From Chitinophagaceae bacterium (GTDB lineage Bacteria; Bacteroidota; Bacteroidia; Chitinophagales; Chitinophagaceae), in assembly GCA_027486835.1 (NCBI GenBank), contig JAIXOJ010000132.1, positions 1 to 63,112 on the forward strand: a stretch of 63,112 nt of DNA, written 5' to 3'. A model generated the notes under the pieces. That model was not told where the DNA came from and did no database searches. It worked only from the letters and a program-made list of their open reading frames with translations. Positions 43,479 to 52,604 of this stretch are shown in pieces; position 1 is the first letter of the stretch, and each line of letters starts with the position of its first letter. Made by a program: the position numbers and the translations under genes.

Positions 43479-43796
43479 CTATGATTTTGCATGTTGCTCG
43501 ATGGTGGCGTTAATACCCCTTTCTGTGATGGCCTCACACATAGGTTTTAACACATCAAAGCTGCCTTCTTTTACCGCATATTTACCATTATGGTGAATGA
43601 TTAACGCACATTGCTCTGCTTGTTCCAAGGTATGTCCGCATACTTCCATGAGGGTTTCTATTACCCAATGAAAAGAATTAACCTCATCATTCCACACAAT
43701 GATGCAATACCCAAAAGCACTTTCGGTTAGTAAGTCAACATCTTCTTCTTGCCAAGGCTCAGTTGCTGTAGTAGTATTCATATATTGTAGTATCAT
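43479..43796 (-). CDS. clpS: ATP-dependent Clp protease adaptor ClpS
   Basis: A 105-aa adaptor that recognises N-degron residues and docks on the Clp-N domain of ClpA/ClpC. YCIIVWNDEVNSFHWVIETL contains the degron-pocket signature NDxxxSF, HTLEQAEQCALIIHHNGK is the conserved helix, and the C-terminal EITERGINATIE-type segment is present. First gene of the clpS-aat operon. With ClpC in the same window it gives a complete recognition-modification-unfolding set apart from ClpP. Confidence 0.95.
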   Translation of the reverse strand: MILQYMNTTTATEPWQEEDVDLLTESAFGYCIIVWNDEVNSFHWVIETLMEVCGHTLEQAEQCALIIHHNGKYAVKEGSFDVLKPMCEAITERGINATIEQHAKS

Positions 43797-43999
43797 TATC
43801 GATTCGGTAAAAGTAAAGGCTTAATGCACTTAGTAGAAACAGAAACAACAACTTTGATGGTAAAATGGCAATCAATTGCGAAGATTTCTGGCAAAATTGA
43901 ACGGCGGGCAATATCATATTGCACTTGCAAACAAGTGAACCCACTTGGCTTCCCATACTTTTGATGACTTATTTGTCACTTGTTATCGTAATTACGTTT

Positions 44000-45607
44000 A
44001 TGCGCTTTCGCCACTTGCTTTGCTTACTATTTTGTAGTATTTCTTTTAGCCACAGTCCTTTTGCCCAAGGGTATCAAAATCCTGTGATTCCTGGTTTTTA
44101 CCCTGACCCTAGTATTTGCAGAGTGGGTAATGACTATTATCTGGTCAACAGTAGCTTTGAGTATTTTCCTGGGGTACCCATTTGGCATAGTATCGATATG
44201 GTACATTGGAAACAGATAGGCAATGTGCTCGATCGTGCTTCGCAGCTACCCTTAGCAGGCTGTAAGCCCAGTAATGGTATTTATGCGCCCACCATCCGTT
44301 ACCACAAGGGAACTTTTTACATGGTAGTAACCTTGGTTACGGGCGATAGGGAATACCACAATTTTTACGTGACAGCCACCAACCCTGCTGGCCCTTGGAG
44401 CGAACCCATTAGTGTAGCGCAAAATGGCATTGACCCCTCCCTTTTCTTTGATGAGGATGGTCGTTCTTATTTCGTTTCTAACCGTGCCCATAAACCCTCC
44501 GACCCTAGAGCTATTTATCAATCGGAAATTGATATTAAAACTGGGCAACTGCTATCCCCCATTAAAGAATTATGGAAGGGAAGCGGAGGCAGCTATGTGG
44601 AAAGTCCTCACATGTACAAAAAAGACGGATACTATTACTTGCAAACAGCCGAAGGCGGCACGGCCTATGGCCATTCGGTAGCAATTGCCAGAAGCACCAA
44701 TATTTGGGGGCCTTATGAAAGCTGCCCCCACAACCCAATATTAACGAACAGAATGTCTTACAGCCCGATTCAGGGAACGGGCCACGGCGATATGGTTCAG
44801 GCTACCGATGGCAGTTGGTGGATGGTGCATCTTGCGTTTAGACCAGCCATTGATGGCATTCATTTTATTGGTAGGGAAACCTGTCTTACGCCTGTGGAAT
44901 GGCCGGCGGGGCAATGGCCTGTCGTAAACAAAGTGGGTCAAACGGAGGCTTTTATCTCACAAACCCCACCCAACTTTAGCCAATCTAAGGTGGCTTATCA
45001 ATTGCCTTACAAAACTGATTTTAATGAACCTACATTGGGGTATGATTGGGTGTATTTGCGCAATCCCGATAGTGCCAACTATTCCTTATCTGAAAAGAAT
45101 GGTTTTCTACGCCTAAAGGGCAGTGCCGCTTCGCTCAACGATTTATTATCACCCACTTTCGTGGCTAAACGGCAGCAACATTTCGATTTTGAACTCCGCA
45201 CCAGCCTCCGCTTTAAACCCTCTAATATGCAGGAGGAAGCAGGGCTTATGCTGATGATGACCAATCTATTTCATTACGACTTGTTTATTCATCAATCTGG
45301 CAATAGAAAAGTGGTGGCTTTGCGCTATGTGCTAGATAGTCTGCACCAAACCGTTAAAGAGATTCCTTTAACCGACGAGGCCACTACTTTGGTGGTTAAA
45401 GGCAATAAAAAACTGTACTCCTTTTATGTGCAGATGAAAGACGGAAGCTTACAACTTGTGGGCAACCTCAACACCCGTTTTCTAGGCACTGAGGTTACAG
45501 GCGGCTATAATGGTGTGCTGCTCGGTTTGTATGCAACTGGTAATGGTAAACCCGCCAAAAGCAATGCGTATGTAGATTGGTTTAGTTATACCCCATTAGA
45601 CCAATAA
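44000..45607 (+). CDS. Glycoside hydrolase family 43 (beta-xylosidase-like)
   Basis: A secreted enzyme of 535 aa from ATG 44000, where a signal peptide (MRFRHLLCLLFCSISFSHS, ending FAQ) begins; the frame is open further upstream to 43919. The five-bladed catalytic domain has NPVIPGFYPDPSICRVG (base Asp), NGIDPSLFFDEDGRSYF (pKa-modulating Asp) and YVESPHMYKKDGYYY (acid Glu). A C-terminal beta-sandwich domain covers about 335-535. The sequence pattern is that of xylosidase/arabinosidase types. It could supply xylose to the xylA/xylB pathway. Confidence 0.92.
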   Translation: MRFRHLLCLLFCSISFSHSPFAQGYQNPVIPGFYPDPSICRVGNDYYLVNSSFEYFPGVPIWHSIDMVHWKQIGNVLDRASQLPLAGCKPSNGIYAPTIRYHKGTFYMVVTLVTGDREYHNFYVTATNPAGPWSEPISVAQNGIDPSLFFDEDGRSYFVSNRAHKPSDPRAIYQSEIDIKTGQLLSPIKELWKGSGGSYVESPHMYKKDGYYYLQTAEGGTAYGHSVAIARSTNIWGPYESCPHNPILTNRMSYSPIQGTGHGDMVQATDGSWWMVHLAFRPAIDGIHFIGRETCLTPVEWPAGQWPVVNKVGQTEAFISQTPPNFSQSKVAYQLPYKTDFNEPTLGYDWVYLRNPDSANYSLSEKNGFLRLKGSAASLNDLLSPTFVAKRQQHFDFELRTSLRFKPSNMQEEAGLMLMMTNLFHYDLFIHQSGNRKVVALRYVLDSLHQTVKEIPLTDEATTLVVKGNKKLYSFYVQMKDGSLQLVGNLNTRFLGTEVTGGYNGVLLGLYATGNGKPAKSNAYVDWFSYTPLDQ

Positions 45608-45681
45608 ATGGTTGCCTGCCTATTCTGGCATAGGTATAAATAGACAGGGAAGTACGCACGCAGCATCCAGAGCTTACTTCC

Positions 45682-46182
45682 CTATTCTTTGTTTCCATAA
45701 TACCTAAATAGATAGAGCAAACCAAGCAGACCTACCATAAACGACCCATAGTTCATGGCTGTTATCCAATTTACAGCCTCATCTTTCGGAAAACGGATGG
45801 GGTTATGTAGGAATAAGGATGCTATCACATCCCACCAAAACAAACCCAGCATTACCGCAGAAAGGCCAATGCCTTTGGCAATCGTTCGCTTTAAAAAAAG
45901 TAACGGCAACAACACGGTTAAGCTATTGCGCAGCACAATCAACCACCAACTCCATTCCACCGCTTTGAGCGATTGTAAGGACAATTGAAAGCCAAAACTT
46001 TTTGCCAATTGGTAAAGACTGTACATCTCTTTGGCTAAAGCAAAGGAAAATACTACCAAGCTAAGATTAAGTGCAACCATAAGCGGCAACAACCAAATCC
46101 TTGCTATCTTCTTGGGCAATACGCTCCTTAACAACCAAAGAAGCGGGAAAGCGTAGGCGTAAACAACTTCAATTAAGTCCAT
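45682..46182 (-). CDS. Hypothetical four-helix membrane protein
   Basis: A 166-aa protein with about four or five hydrophobic segments, short loops, and a WWLIVLRNSL stretch. No family is recognised with confidence. Convergent with the GH43 gene, and 145 bp from folA on the same strand. Confidence 0.7.
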   Translation of the reverse strand: MDLIEVVYAYAFPLLWLLRSVLPKKIARIWLLPLMVALNLSLVVFSFALAKEMYSLYQLAKSFGFQLSLQSLKAVEWSWWLIVLRNSLTVLLPLLFLKRTIAKGIGLSAVMLGLFWWDVIASLFLHNPIRFPKDEAVNWITAMNYGSFMVGLLGLLYLFRYYGNKE

Positions 46183-46327
46183 CGTTATTTAAATATTATG
46201 TCGATTTGAAATTGTTCACTTTGGTGATAATGTCAAAATGAAATTTATCAGTAAATGGGTGATGGTTATTTTTTTAATCCTAAAACCCTCAGTTTACACA
46301 CAACATACTTGCATGGAATTATCAGGA

Positions 46328-46828
46328 TTATTTTCTTACCCAAGTTTGAAAACTGAGGGGGAATAAATGGGTGTCATCTGCTTCAAAAGACTCTTCAAAA
46401 GCCAATGTCCATTCTTCGGAAGGCAAAGTGGGATAGTAGGTATCGCCAGTTATGGAAGTGTGTACAAGGGTTAAAAACACTTTGGTGGTTTGGGGTAGCG
46501 TGGCTGCATACAACTTGCCCCCTCCAATCACCATTAATTCTTTGTATAGCGCTTGCTCGCAATGTTGTATTGCCTGCTCAAAACTAGTTACCCATACCAG
46601 CAAACCTTCCTTTTCAGACGGCACAACCTCACTAGAAACAACCACATTCAGCCGACCTTTAAGTGGCTTACTACCCAAGCTTTCAAAAGTCTTACGACCC
46701 ATTACCACAGGCAACCCCCAGGTTTTGTTTTTAAAAAAACGCATATCTCTCGGTAGTTTCCAGAGCAATTGGTTGTTTCCGCCAATCACATCATTCTCTG
46801 AAGCAGCTACTATATGGGTTATTTGCAT
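46328..46828 (-). CDS. folA: Dihydrofolate reductase
   Basis: Reduces dihydrofolate with NADPH. At 166 aa the features are HIVAASENDVIGGNNQLLWKLPRDMRFFK (substrate loop), VVMGRKTFESLG (cofactor site), ELMVIGGGKLYAATLP (glycine loop) and DTYYPTLP. It starts 14 bp after thyA, so the two are coexpressed and coupled by the folate cycle. Confidence 0.97.
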   Translation of the reverse strand: MQITHIVAASENDVIGGNNQLLWKLPRDMRFFKNKTWGLPVVMGRKTFESLGSKPLKGRLNVVVSSEVVPSEKEGLLVWVTSFEQAIQHCEQALYKELMVIGGGKLYAATLPQTTKVFLTLVHTSITGDTYYPTLPSEEWTLAFEESFEADDTHLFPLSFQTWVRK

Positions 46829-46842
46829 AAATTAATGGGGTT

Positions 46843-47637
46843 TTATACGGCCACAGTTGCCTTGATGGCTGGGTGGCATTGGTAATCAGTAAGGGTAAAG
46901 TCTTCGTATTTAAAACCAAAAATATCGGTAACACCAGGGTTTATGTGCATCGTAGGAAATGGATAAGGCGTTCTGCTCAGTTGCAATTGAGCCTGTTCCA
47001 GATGGTTATTATATAGGTGCACATCGCCAAAACTGTGTACAAAATCTCCTAATTGTAGCCCACAGACCTGTGCAATCATCATGGTAAGCAAGGCATAAGA
47101 GGCAATATTGAAAGGTACCCCTAAGAAAACATCCGCACTTCTTTGATACAATTGGCAACTCAATTTCCCATCCGCCACATAAAACTGAAACAGTACATGG
47201 CAAGGCATCAAAGCCATGCGAGGCAGATCGGCCACATTCCACGCATTTACTATTAGTCTTCGACTGTCAGGGTTATTGTGTATTTGCGCTACCACATCAG
47301 CAATTTGGTCTATACTACTGCCTTCTGGCCCCTCCCAATTACGCCATTGTTTGCCATAAACAGGCCCCAATTCCCCCTGAGCATCCGCCCATTCATCCCA
47401 AATACGTACACCGTTTTCTTTAAGGTAGGCAATATTGGTTTCGCCCTTCAAAAACCAAAGTAGTTCGTGAATTATGCTTTTCAAATGCAGCTTTTTGGTG
47501 GTAACCATTGGAAAGCCTTGGTTCAAATCAAAGCGCATCTGGTAGCCAAAGCAACTGCGGGTGCCTACCCCCGTGCGGTCGGTTTTGTTGATGCCATTGG
47601 CCAATACATGCCCCAACAACGTTTCATATTGATTCAT
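46843..47637 (-). CDS. thyA: Thymidylate synthase
   Basis: Methylates dUMP to dTMP with methylene-tetrahydrofolate. From ATG 47637 the length is 264 aa, exactly the E. coli size, with catalytic C146 in [21 protein letters not shown] 16-residue upstream extension to 47685 has no family counterpart. [16 protein letters not shown] and [18 protein letters not shown] are conserved. First gene of the thyA-folA operon. Confidence 0.97.
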   Translation of the reverse strand: MNQYETLLGHVLANGINKTDRTGVGTRSCFGYQMRFDLNQGFPMVTTKKLHLKSIIHELLWFLKGETNIAYLKENGVRIWDEWADAQGELGPVYGKQWRNWEGPEGSSIDQIADVVAQIHNNPDSRRLIVNAWNVADLPRMALMPCHVLFQFYVADGKLSCQLYQRSADVFLGVPFNIASYALLTMMIAQVCGLQLGDFVHSFGDVHLYNNHLEQAQLQLSRTPYPFPTMHINPGVTDIFGFKYEDFTLTDYQCHPAIKATVAV

Positions 47638-47948
47638 ACAAATGATGGTATTACAAATTATTATGCTGCCACAAAAAAGCTGCAAAAGAAAGCTTTCTAT
47701 TTCAATAAAATAGGGTTAATTGGTCAAGTTTAATGATTGGAGATAAAGTGGATAAATGAAAACGGGTCTTTGGGTGAATAATTTGTAGCTGTTTCGCTGT
47801 GCGTATGTATCCAATTCTATACAGGCAATGTTGCATTTACGATGTAGTAGTATGTGACACTTGTAATAATAAGCTTAATACAGTATGGTCAGTCATCTGC
47901 ATTAGTACAGACCATTGAAAAACTTTTGGGTCAGTCACCTGCATTTTT
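47638..47948. other. Divergent intergenic region upstream of thyA
   Basis: No gene. GGTCAGTCA-Y-CTGCATT occurs twice 42 bp apart (47,887-47,904 and 47,929-47,946), a short direct repeat of unknown meaning. Confidence 0.45.
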
Positions 47949-48162
47949 GGGTGCAAAAAGTTTTTCGCAGTTACGGTATCATACCGCTATGCTGTTGAAG
48001 TTTGATAAATACTAACTACCGAAAAACAGGTTACCATCGCCAGATAAACAAAGTGAAAAAATATCTTTTAATCAATGCTAGGCAAAGATTTCAGATCCTT
48101 CTCCAATGGAGAGGGGTTGGGGTGAGGTTTAATTTTGGGGAGCGAAAAACTTTTATGCACCC
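47949..48162. mobile_element. MITE-like element 1 (terminal inverted repeats)
   Basis: The left end GGGTGCAAAAAGTTTTTCGC (47949-47968) and the right end GCGAAAAACTTTTATGCACC plus C (48142-48162) are inverted copies differing by one indel. The interior holds the dispersed GGAGAGGGGTTGGGGTGAGG hairpin also seen at 310-342. No transposase. The element is about 214 bp. No clear target-site duplication. Confidence 0.6.
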
Positions 48163-48283
48163 AACCAATGATTGCTATTGTTTGGAAGTATGCATTTCAG
48201 ATAAACGATGATAGTAATTCTATTAATGTTGCGATACTAGTAGAGCCATCAAACCACTTCTTTTTGCTTTGATGACAATTTCA

Positions 48284-48639
48284 CCTTGCAAGGTTTACCC
48301 CAAACCCTGCAAGGTTTACCACAAATCCTGCAAGGTTTACCCCAAACCCTGCAAGGTTTACCCCAAATCCTGCAAGGTTTATCACAAACCCTGCAAGGTT
48401 TACCCCAAACCCTGCAAGGTTTACCCCAAATCCTGCAAGGTTTACCCCAAATCCTGCAAGGTTTATCACAAACCCTGCAAGAGTTTCCACAAACCCTGCA
48501 AGGTTTACCCAAAACCCTGCAAGGTTTACCCAAAACCCTGCAAGGTTTACCACAAACCCTGCAAGGTTTACCACAAACCCTGCAAGGTTTACCACAAACC
48601 CTGCAAGAGTTGCCACAAACCCTGCAAGTGTTACCCCCC
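48284..48639. repeat. 21-bp tandem array with palindromic unit (about 17 copies)
   Basis: The unit is near CAAACCCTGCAAGGTTTACC plus M, 21 bp. Each carries an imperfect 16-bp palindrome (AAACCCTGCAAGGTTT). Substitutions are concentrated at CCC/CCA, TCC and the occasional GAGTTT. Long frames cross it in several phases simply because 21 is divisible by 3. It lies between the two MITE-like elements. Confidence 0.9.
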
Positions 48640-48734
48640 TATCCCACAAGTGTTGTGCCTAACCTAGCAAGGCTAAATACAGCAAGGTCAATTTAACGCC
48701 ATAAGAAAAGTAAGCAAATGAATAAAAATACAAG

Positions 48735-48825
48735 GGTGCATAAAAGTTTTTTGTTTTGCCCCTCGCCTTTCGGAGAGGGGTTTGGCTGAGGTTTAACTAA
48801 CAACTGCGAAAAACTTTTATGCACC
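48735..48825. mobile_element. MITE-like element 2 (91 bp, 17-bp perfect inverted ends)
   Basis: GGTGCATAAAAGTTTTT (48735-48751) and AAAAACTTTTATGCACC (48809-48825) are exact reverse complements. Between them lies CCCCTCGCCTTTCGGAGAGG plus GG and TGAGGTTTAAC, a diverged copy of the interior hairpin of element 1. Too short to code. Confidence 0.65.
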
Positions 48826-48998
48826 TAAATACAAAGTTTTTTAAGATTCTTTTTCAGCCAATTCAATAAGTTCTGATTATTTTTCGAACTATTGGCAACG
48901 TTTACTTAAGCGAAAGTATCTTGTGATTTTACTTATTTTTAAATCTATCAGCTTATACAAGCGCATTCCATTTTGTAAAAAACATAAAATACTAAACA

Positions 48999-49715
48999 AT
49001 GTATAAACCCATACCCATCATCGCTTTTGCAGAAGACAAAGAGGAAGATGCACGCCTTATTAAGCATACAATCAAAGAAATGAGTGGTGTAAAATTTGCC
49101 TTTGCGGCTAAGGAAGGTCAGGATTTAATCATCAAACTAAGCGAACAAAGAAATTTACCCACTATTGTTTTTATAGACATGGAAATGCCCAAATGCGATG
49201 GTTTACTAGCCACCATCATTGGTAAGCGACTTTGGCCAGACATAAAATTTGTAGGTTTATCCACCCATTCTTCCATTCAATTGATTAGCGAATTTTTAGC
49301 AGAAGGCGGCAGTGGTTTTTTGGCAAAATACCTAATACACAAAGATTCTTTTCCTTATACTGTTTATAATAATCCCGATGTATTAAAAACCTTTGTTGAC
49401 CAAATAGTGAACGGAAATGATCTAGTGATCGACGTAATGCTAGAATACAAAACCGATTTGCACAAGCAGCTTAAAGCCACTAATCAGATTATCCAAACCA
49501 ATTTTTCACATTTAGCCAAAGATGATATTTTATATTTACAGTTAAATGCCGCAGGCTTCGATAAACGAATGATTGCAAAACTGATGCACAAAAGCGAATC
49601 GGCAATAAAAAAACATTACGAAAAACTAAGCGAATATTTTAAGGTAAATACTAGTGCAGAATTAATGACCATTAGCCTAGGCAAAGGCATTACCAAGCTG
49701 GCAAAGTTTTATTGA
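48999..49715 (+). CDS. Response regulator with C-terminal LuxR-like helix-turn-helix
   Basis: A 238-aa protein. The N-terminal receiver (about 6-125) has D60 as phospho-acceptor in IVFIDMEMPKCDG, acidic pocket E12-D13, and the switch region VGLSTHSS. A linker precedes a C-terminal HTH (LQLNAAGFDKRMIAKLMHKSESAIKKHYEKL) that resembles LuxR/NarL-type recognition helices. No histidine kinase gene is adjacent. Targets unknown, possibly the secreted-protein genes downstream. Confidence 0.85.
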   Translation: MYKPIPIIAFAEDKEEDARLIKHTIKEMSGVKFAFAAKEGQDLIIKLSEQRNLPTIVFIDMEMPKCDGLLATIIGKRLWPDIKFVGLSTHSSIQLISEFLAEGGSGFLAKYLIHKDSFPYTVYNNPDVLKTFVDQIVNGNDLVIDVMLEYKTDLHKQLKATNQIIQTNFSHLAKDDILYLQLNAAGFDKRMIAKLMHKSESAIKKHYEKLSEYFKVNTSAELMTISLGKGITKLAKFY

Positions 49716-49791
49716 TTCGGGCTGTAGTACTATGTATGGCATAAATTAAAATTAGCCATTTGGCTATTTTGTATTAATTATTATTTGCTAT

Positions 49792-49807
49792 CTTATTGGC
49801 CAATAAG
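49792..49807. promoter_or_regulatory. Perfect 16-bp palindrome between the response regulator and next gene
   Basis: CTTATTGGCCAATAAG is a perfect palindrome, flanked on each side (49,755 and 49,842) by related TAGCCATTTGGC motifs. There is no T-tail, so it is more likely an operator than a terminator. Confidence 0.45.
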
Positions 49808-49915
49808 CATTTCACCAAATACCGTTTCTCAAAAAAGAAATAGCCATTTGGCCACATTCTGCTGCACAAAAAAATAACTAGTGTTGCTGCTTATTAACAC
49901 TTAAAAAGATAAATT

Positions 49916-50587
49916 ATGTTAGTACGATGCAGCAGAAGTTATAGAAAAGACAAAGGTGAAAAAATATCTACCCGCCTAGAGGCTGTGAGAAAAGGAGTAA
50001 TTGGCAATGCCACAACCTTTCCAAAACCTCCGTCCGATGATGCAGCCATTGCCAAAATGGAAGCAGATTTATTAACAAACACTGTTGCATATAGGCGCGG
50101 AGGAATTGCTCAAAAACCTGCCTACGTAAACACCCTAGATGCATCAATTAAAATGTTAAACGGCTTAGCAGATTATGTTGATAATATTGCTAATGGTGAT
50201 GAAAACATTGTGTTGATGTCGGGCTTTATCCCTACCGACAATAAAAAAAATAAACCAACCAACAAGCCCAATCAACCAACTGACGTAAAAGTTACTAGAG
50301 GCACTGTAGGCGTGATAGAAGCCGAATGTGCCACAGTAGATAAGGCTGTCTATGGTTGTATTTTAACAGACGCTCCCTTGTCTAAAGGGGTTGTAATCAA
50401 TGCTTTAGGACAATTATCAGTACCAAAAGACGCATTTTCTGGTAACATATTGGTTGACTTAAACAAGAGTAGAAAAAAATATTTCCAAGGGCTTATTCCC
50501 AAGACAACCTACTATGTGTATTTCTATATCGTAAATACGAAAGGGGTAAGTGTGTTAAGCGATGAGGTTAGCATTATTTGTGCGTAG
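49916..50587 (+). CDS. Hypothetical protein with C-terminal fibronectin-type-III-like domain
   Basis: A 223-aa protein without a signal peptide. The N-terminal half is helical (SDDAAIAKMEADLLTNTVAY...LADYVDNIANGDENIVLMSGF), followed by a K/N/P-rich linker and a C-terminal beta domain ending TTYYVYFYIVNTKGVSVLSD, as in Fn3 folds. I recall many similar-sized proteins in Bacteroidota with the LADYVxxxANGDxxxLxxSGF pattern. Function unknown. Confidence 0.75.
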   Translation: MLVRCSRSYRKDKGEKISTRLEAVRKGVIGNATTFPKPPSDDAAIAKMEADLLTNTVAYRRGGIAQKPAYVNTLDASIKMLNGLADYVDNIANGDENIVLMSGFIPTDNKKNKPTNKPNQPTDVKVTRGTVGVIEAECATVDKAVYGCILTDAPLSKGVVINALGQLSVPKDAFSGNILVDLNKSRKKYFQGLIPKTTYYVYFYIVNTKGVSVLSDEVSIICA

Positions 50588-50678
50588 GTTCTGCATTTAG
50601 CAAAAGTTTCCTACCGCCTCACACAAAGCAATAGTGTCTGCAAATCTCCACAAATAAAGAAAAATTGGGTTTTACATC

Positions 50679-52604
50679 ATGCTCAACAATTCGAAGGTAC
50701 TGCCCAACAATAAACTTTTAGTTGCTTTGTTTAGCCTACTGTTTTTAGGCTCGCTTATCAACTGCAAAGGCTTTGGCCCAACCACCCTTGCTGCTTATTT
50801 TTTCTACACCCTCAGTGCAGCAGCTATTGCTATTGCGGCAGGCGTACGCTTTGTCAAGTACAAACAGCCTATTCAAATTCCGCATCCTTTGCCGATTATT
50901 TGTTTTGGGGTCTTAGCAGCTTACTATTTCCTAAATGGTGTGATTAATAAGGATGGTGGCATCAACCTCAGGCATTATATCATTTTAATCGATGCCTTAT
51001 TGCTCTTGAGTTGCTCCCTACTGTATGATATGAGGGCTGTTACCCTACTTACCATAAGTAAAATCGTGATGATTTTCGTAGGTATCGAATCCATTGTTTG
51101 CATCCTACAACAATTTGGTGTAGTTCCAAGTATGAATGATTTTTTTACGGTCACTGGCAGCAATGAAAACCCCAATGTTACAGCCATGTTTATAGCAATG
51201 GCACTGCCTGCATTGTTGTTAGTTGTTGTTAATAGCCAAAAATGGATGGCTTACTTAGCGTTAGCGGTTATCTTTTTAGGAGTGATTGTTTTGATTCTTT
51301 TAAAATGCCGTTCAGCATGTATTGGTGCAGCTTGCAGTGTATTGCTTTTGCTCAACTATCAATATCAATTACTGAGCAAATGGAAAAAATCCATTAGCAG
51401 TCTTTGGATGGTATTAAGTGGTGTTGCAGCTTTAGGTATCGGGATAGGCGCATTTTTATGGCTTTACCAAAGTAAACAGGCATCTTCCGATGGGCGATGG
51501 TTTATCTGGAAAATCAGCCTACAGGCAATAGCCAAACAGCCCATCTTGGGCAGTGGCTATGGTCAGTTTGAGCATGATTATAACCTAGCACAAGCCCAGT
51601 ATTTTGCAAGTAATAATGCATCGGCAAAGGAAATAGATACCGCCAGTTTTGTACACATGAGCTATAATGAGTTCGTGGAAAATTTATTTGAAGGTGGCAT
51701 CATTGGGTTGGTTTTGTTTGCAGCTATATTAATAGCAGTATTAATTATCCCATGTACTACCAGCAATCAGTTGCATGAAAACACTCAAACAGACGCTACT
51801 AGTAAAAAGGTAGCTACCCCCATTCCTTTGCAAGGCATTCCTTTAGTAAATGAAGAGCCCTTTGCCTATTTTGGCATTATCAGTTTTGTTGTCATGTCTA
51901 TTTTTAATTTCACGGTTCAGGCCTTCCCTGTTAGGGCTTTGTTTATCATCTATACGGGAGTGTGTTGCGCCAATAGCTATCGACAACCATGCCCATTTTT
52001 TGCACCACTTCATCAGTTTGCACAACGAATCACTCAACAGATTTTCCATAATATCTTATTAAAAACTGCGCTTGTCTTTTGTACTTTATGGCTCTGCATA
52101 AAATTACTCTCTCTGGCAAAAGCCTTCCACCAGTGCGAAACATTAGTAGCATCTACCAATGACCTAGATAAACAAGAAGGATTGCAAGAGATGGACGCAT
52201 TAAAAAACACCTTAAATGAATCAACCTATTATTGGTGGGGGTACGCTAATATGCTCGTAAAAAACAAATATTACGGAGCAGCCATCAAAAAATATAAAGA
52301 GGCATTGCGCTTTAGCTCCAATCCAAATACTTATATGGATTTGGGTAACTGTTATGCTCAACTAGAAAAGTATCCTGAGGCAATACAAGCCTATACCCTC
52401 GCTGCCAATATAGAACCACACCGTTTTGCACCAAAATTTGGGCTGATGAAATTATATGGCTATGCCAAAGCTGATATACTAGCAGAAAAGATGGCGGCAC
52501 AAATTGTTTACTTGAAGCCAAAAATTGCTTCGGAGGAGGTGGCTTATTATAAGGAGGAAGCCAATAAATTATTAGATAACCAACATAAACAAGCTGCAAG
52601 ATGA
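50679..52604 (+). CDS. O-antigen ligase/polymerase-like membrane protein with TPR tail
   Basis: A 641-aa protein. About ten membrane helices carry the Wzy/WaaL-type region (NENPNVTAMFIAMALP, DGRWFIWKISLQAIAKQPILGSGYGQFEHDY, HMSYNEFVENLFEGGIIGL). This is followed by a cytosolic or periplasmic tail of about 180 residues with tetratricopeptide repeats (YYGAAIKKYKEALRF, PNTYMDLGNCYAQLEKYPEA). The family joins or polymerises oligosaccharide units onto lipid acceptors. Its stop overlaps the start of the transglutaminase-like gene (ATGA). Confidence 0.88.
   Translation: MLNNSKVLPNNKLLVALFSLLFLGSLINCKGFGPTTLAAYFFYTLSAAAIAIAAGVRFVKYKQPIQIPHPLPIICFGVLAAYYFLNGVINKDGGINLRHYIILIDALLLLSCSLLYDMRAVTLLTISKIVMIFVGIESIVCILQQFGVVPSMNDFFTVTGSNENPNVTAMFIAMALPALLLVVVNSQKWMAYLALAVIFLGVIVLILLKCRSACIGAACSVLLLLNYQYQLLSKWKKSISSLWMVLSGVAALGIGIGAFLWLYQSKQASSDGRWFIWKISLQAIAKQPILGSGYGQFEHDYNLAQAQYFASNNASAKEIDTASFVHMSYNEFVENLFEGGIIGLVLFAAILIAVLIIPCTTSNQLHENTQTDATSKKVATPIPLQGIPLVNEEPFAYFGIISFVVMSIFNFTVQAFPVRALFIIYTGVCCANSYRQPCPFFAPLHQFAQRITQQIFHNILLKTALVFCTLWLCIKLLSLAKAFHQCETLVASTNDLDKQEGLQEMDALKNTLNESTYYWWGYANMLVKNKYYGAAIKKYKEALRFSSNPNTYMDLGNCYAQLEKYPEAIQAYTLAANIEPHRFAPKFGLMKLYGYAKADILAEKMAAQIVYLKPKIASEEVAYYKEEANKLLDNQHKQAAR

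Noticed and set aside
48284-48639. Long overlapping frames on both strands through the 21-bp array (repeated KPCKVYP/LAGFVVN-like peptides)
   Set aside because: The unit is a multiple of 3 without stops, so frames stay open automatically; codon content is purely repeat-derived and no start region or homology supports a gene.
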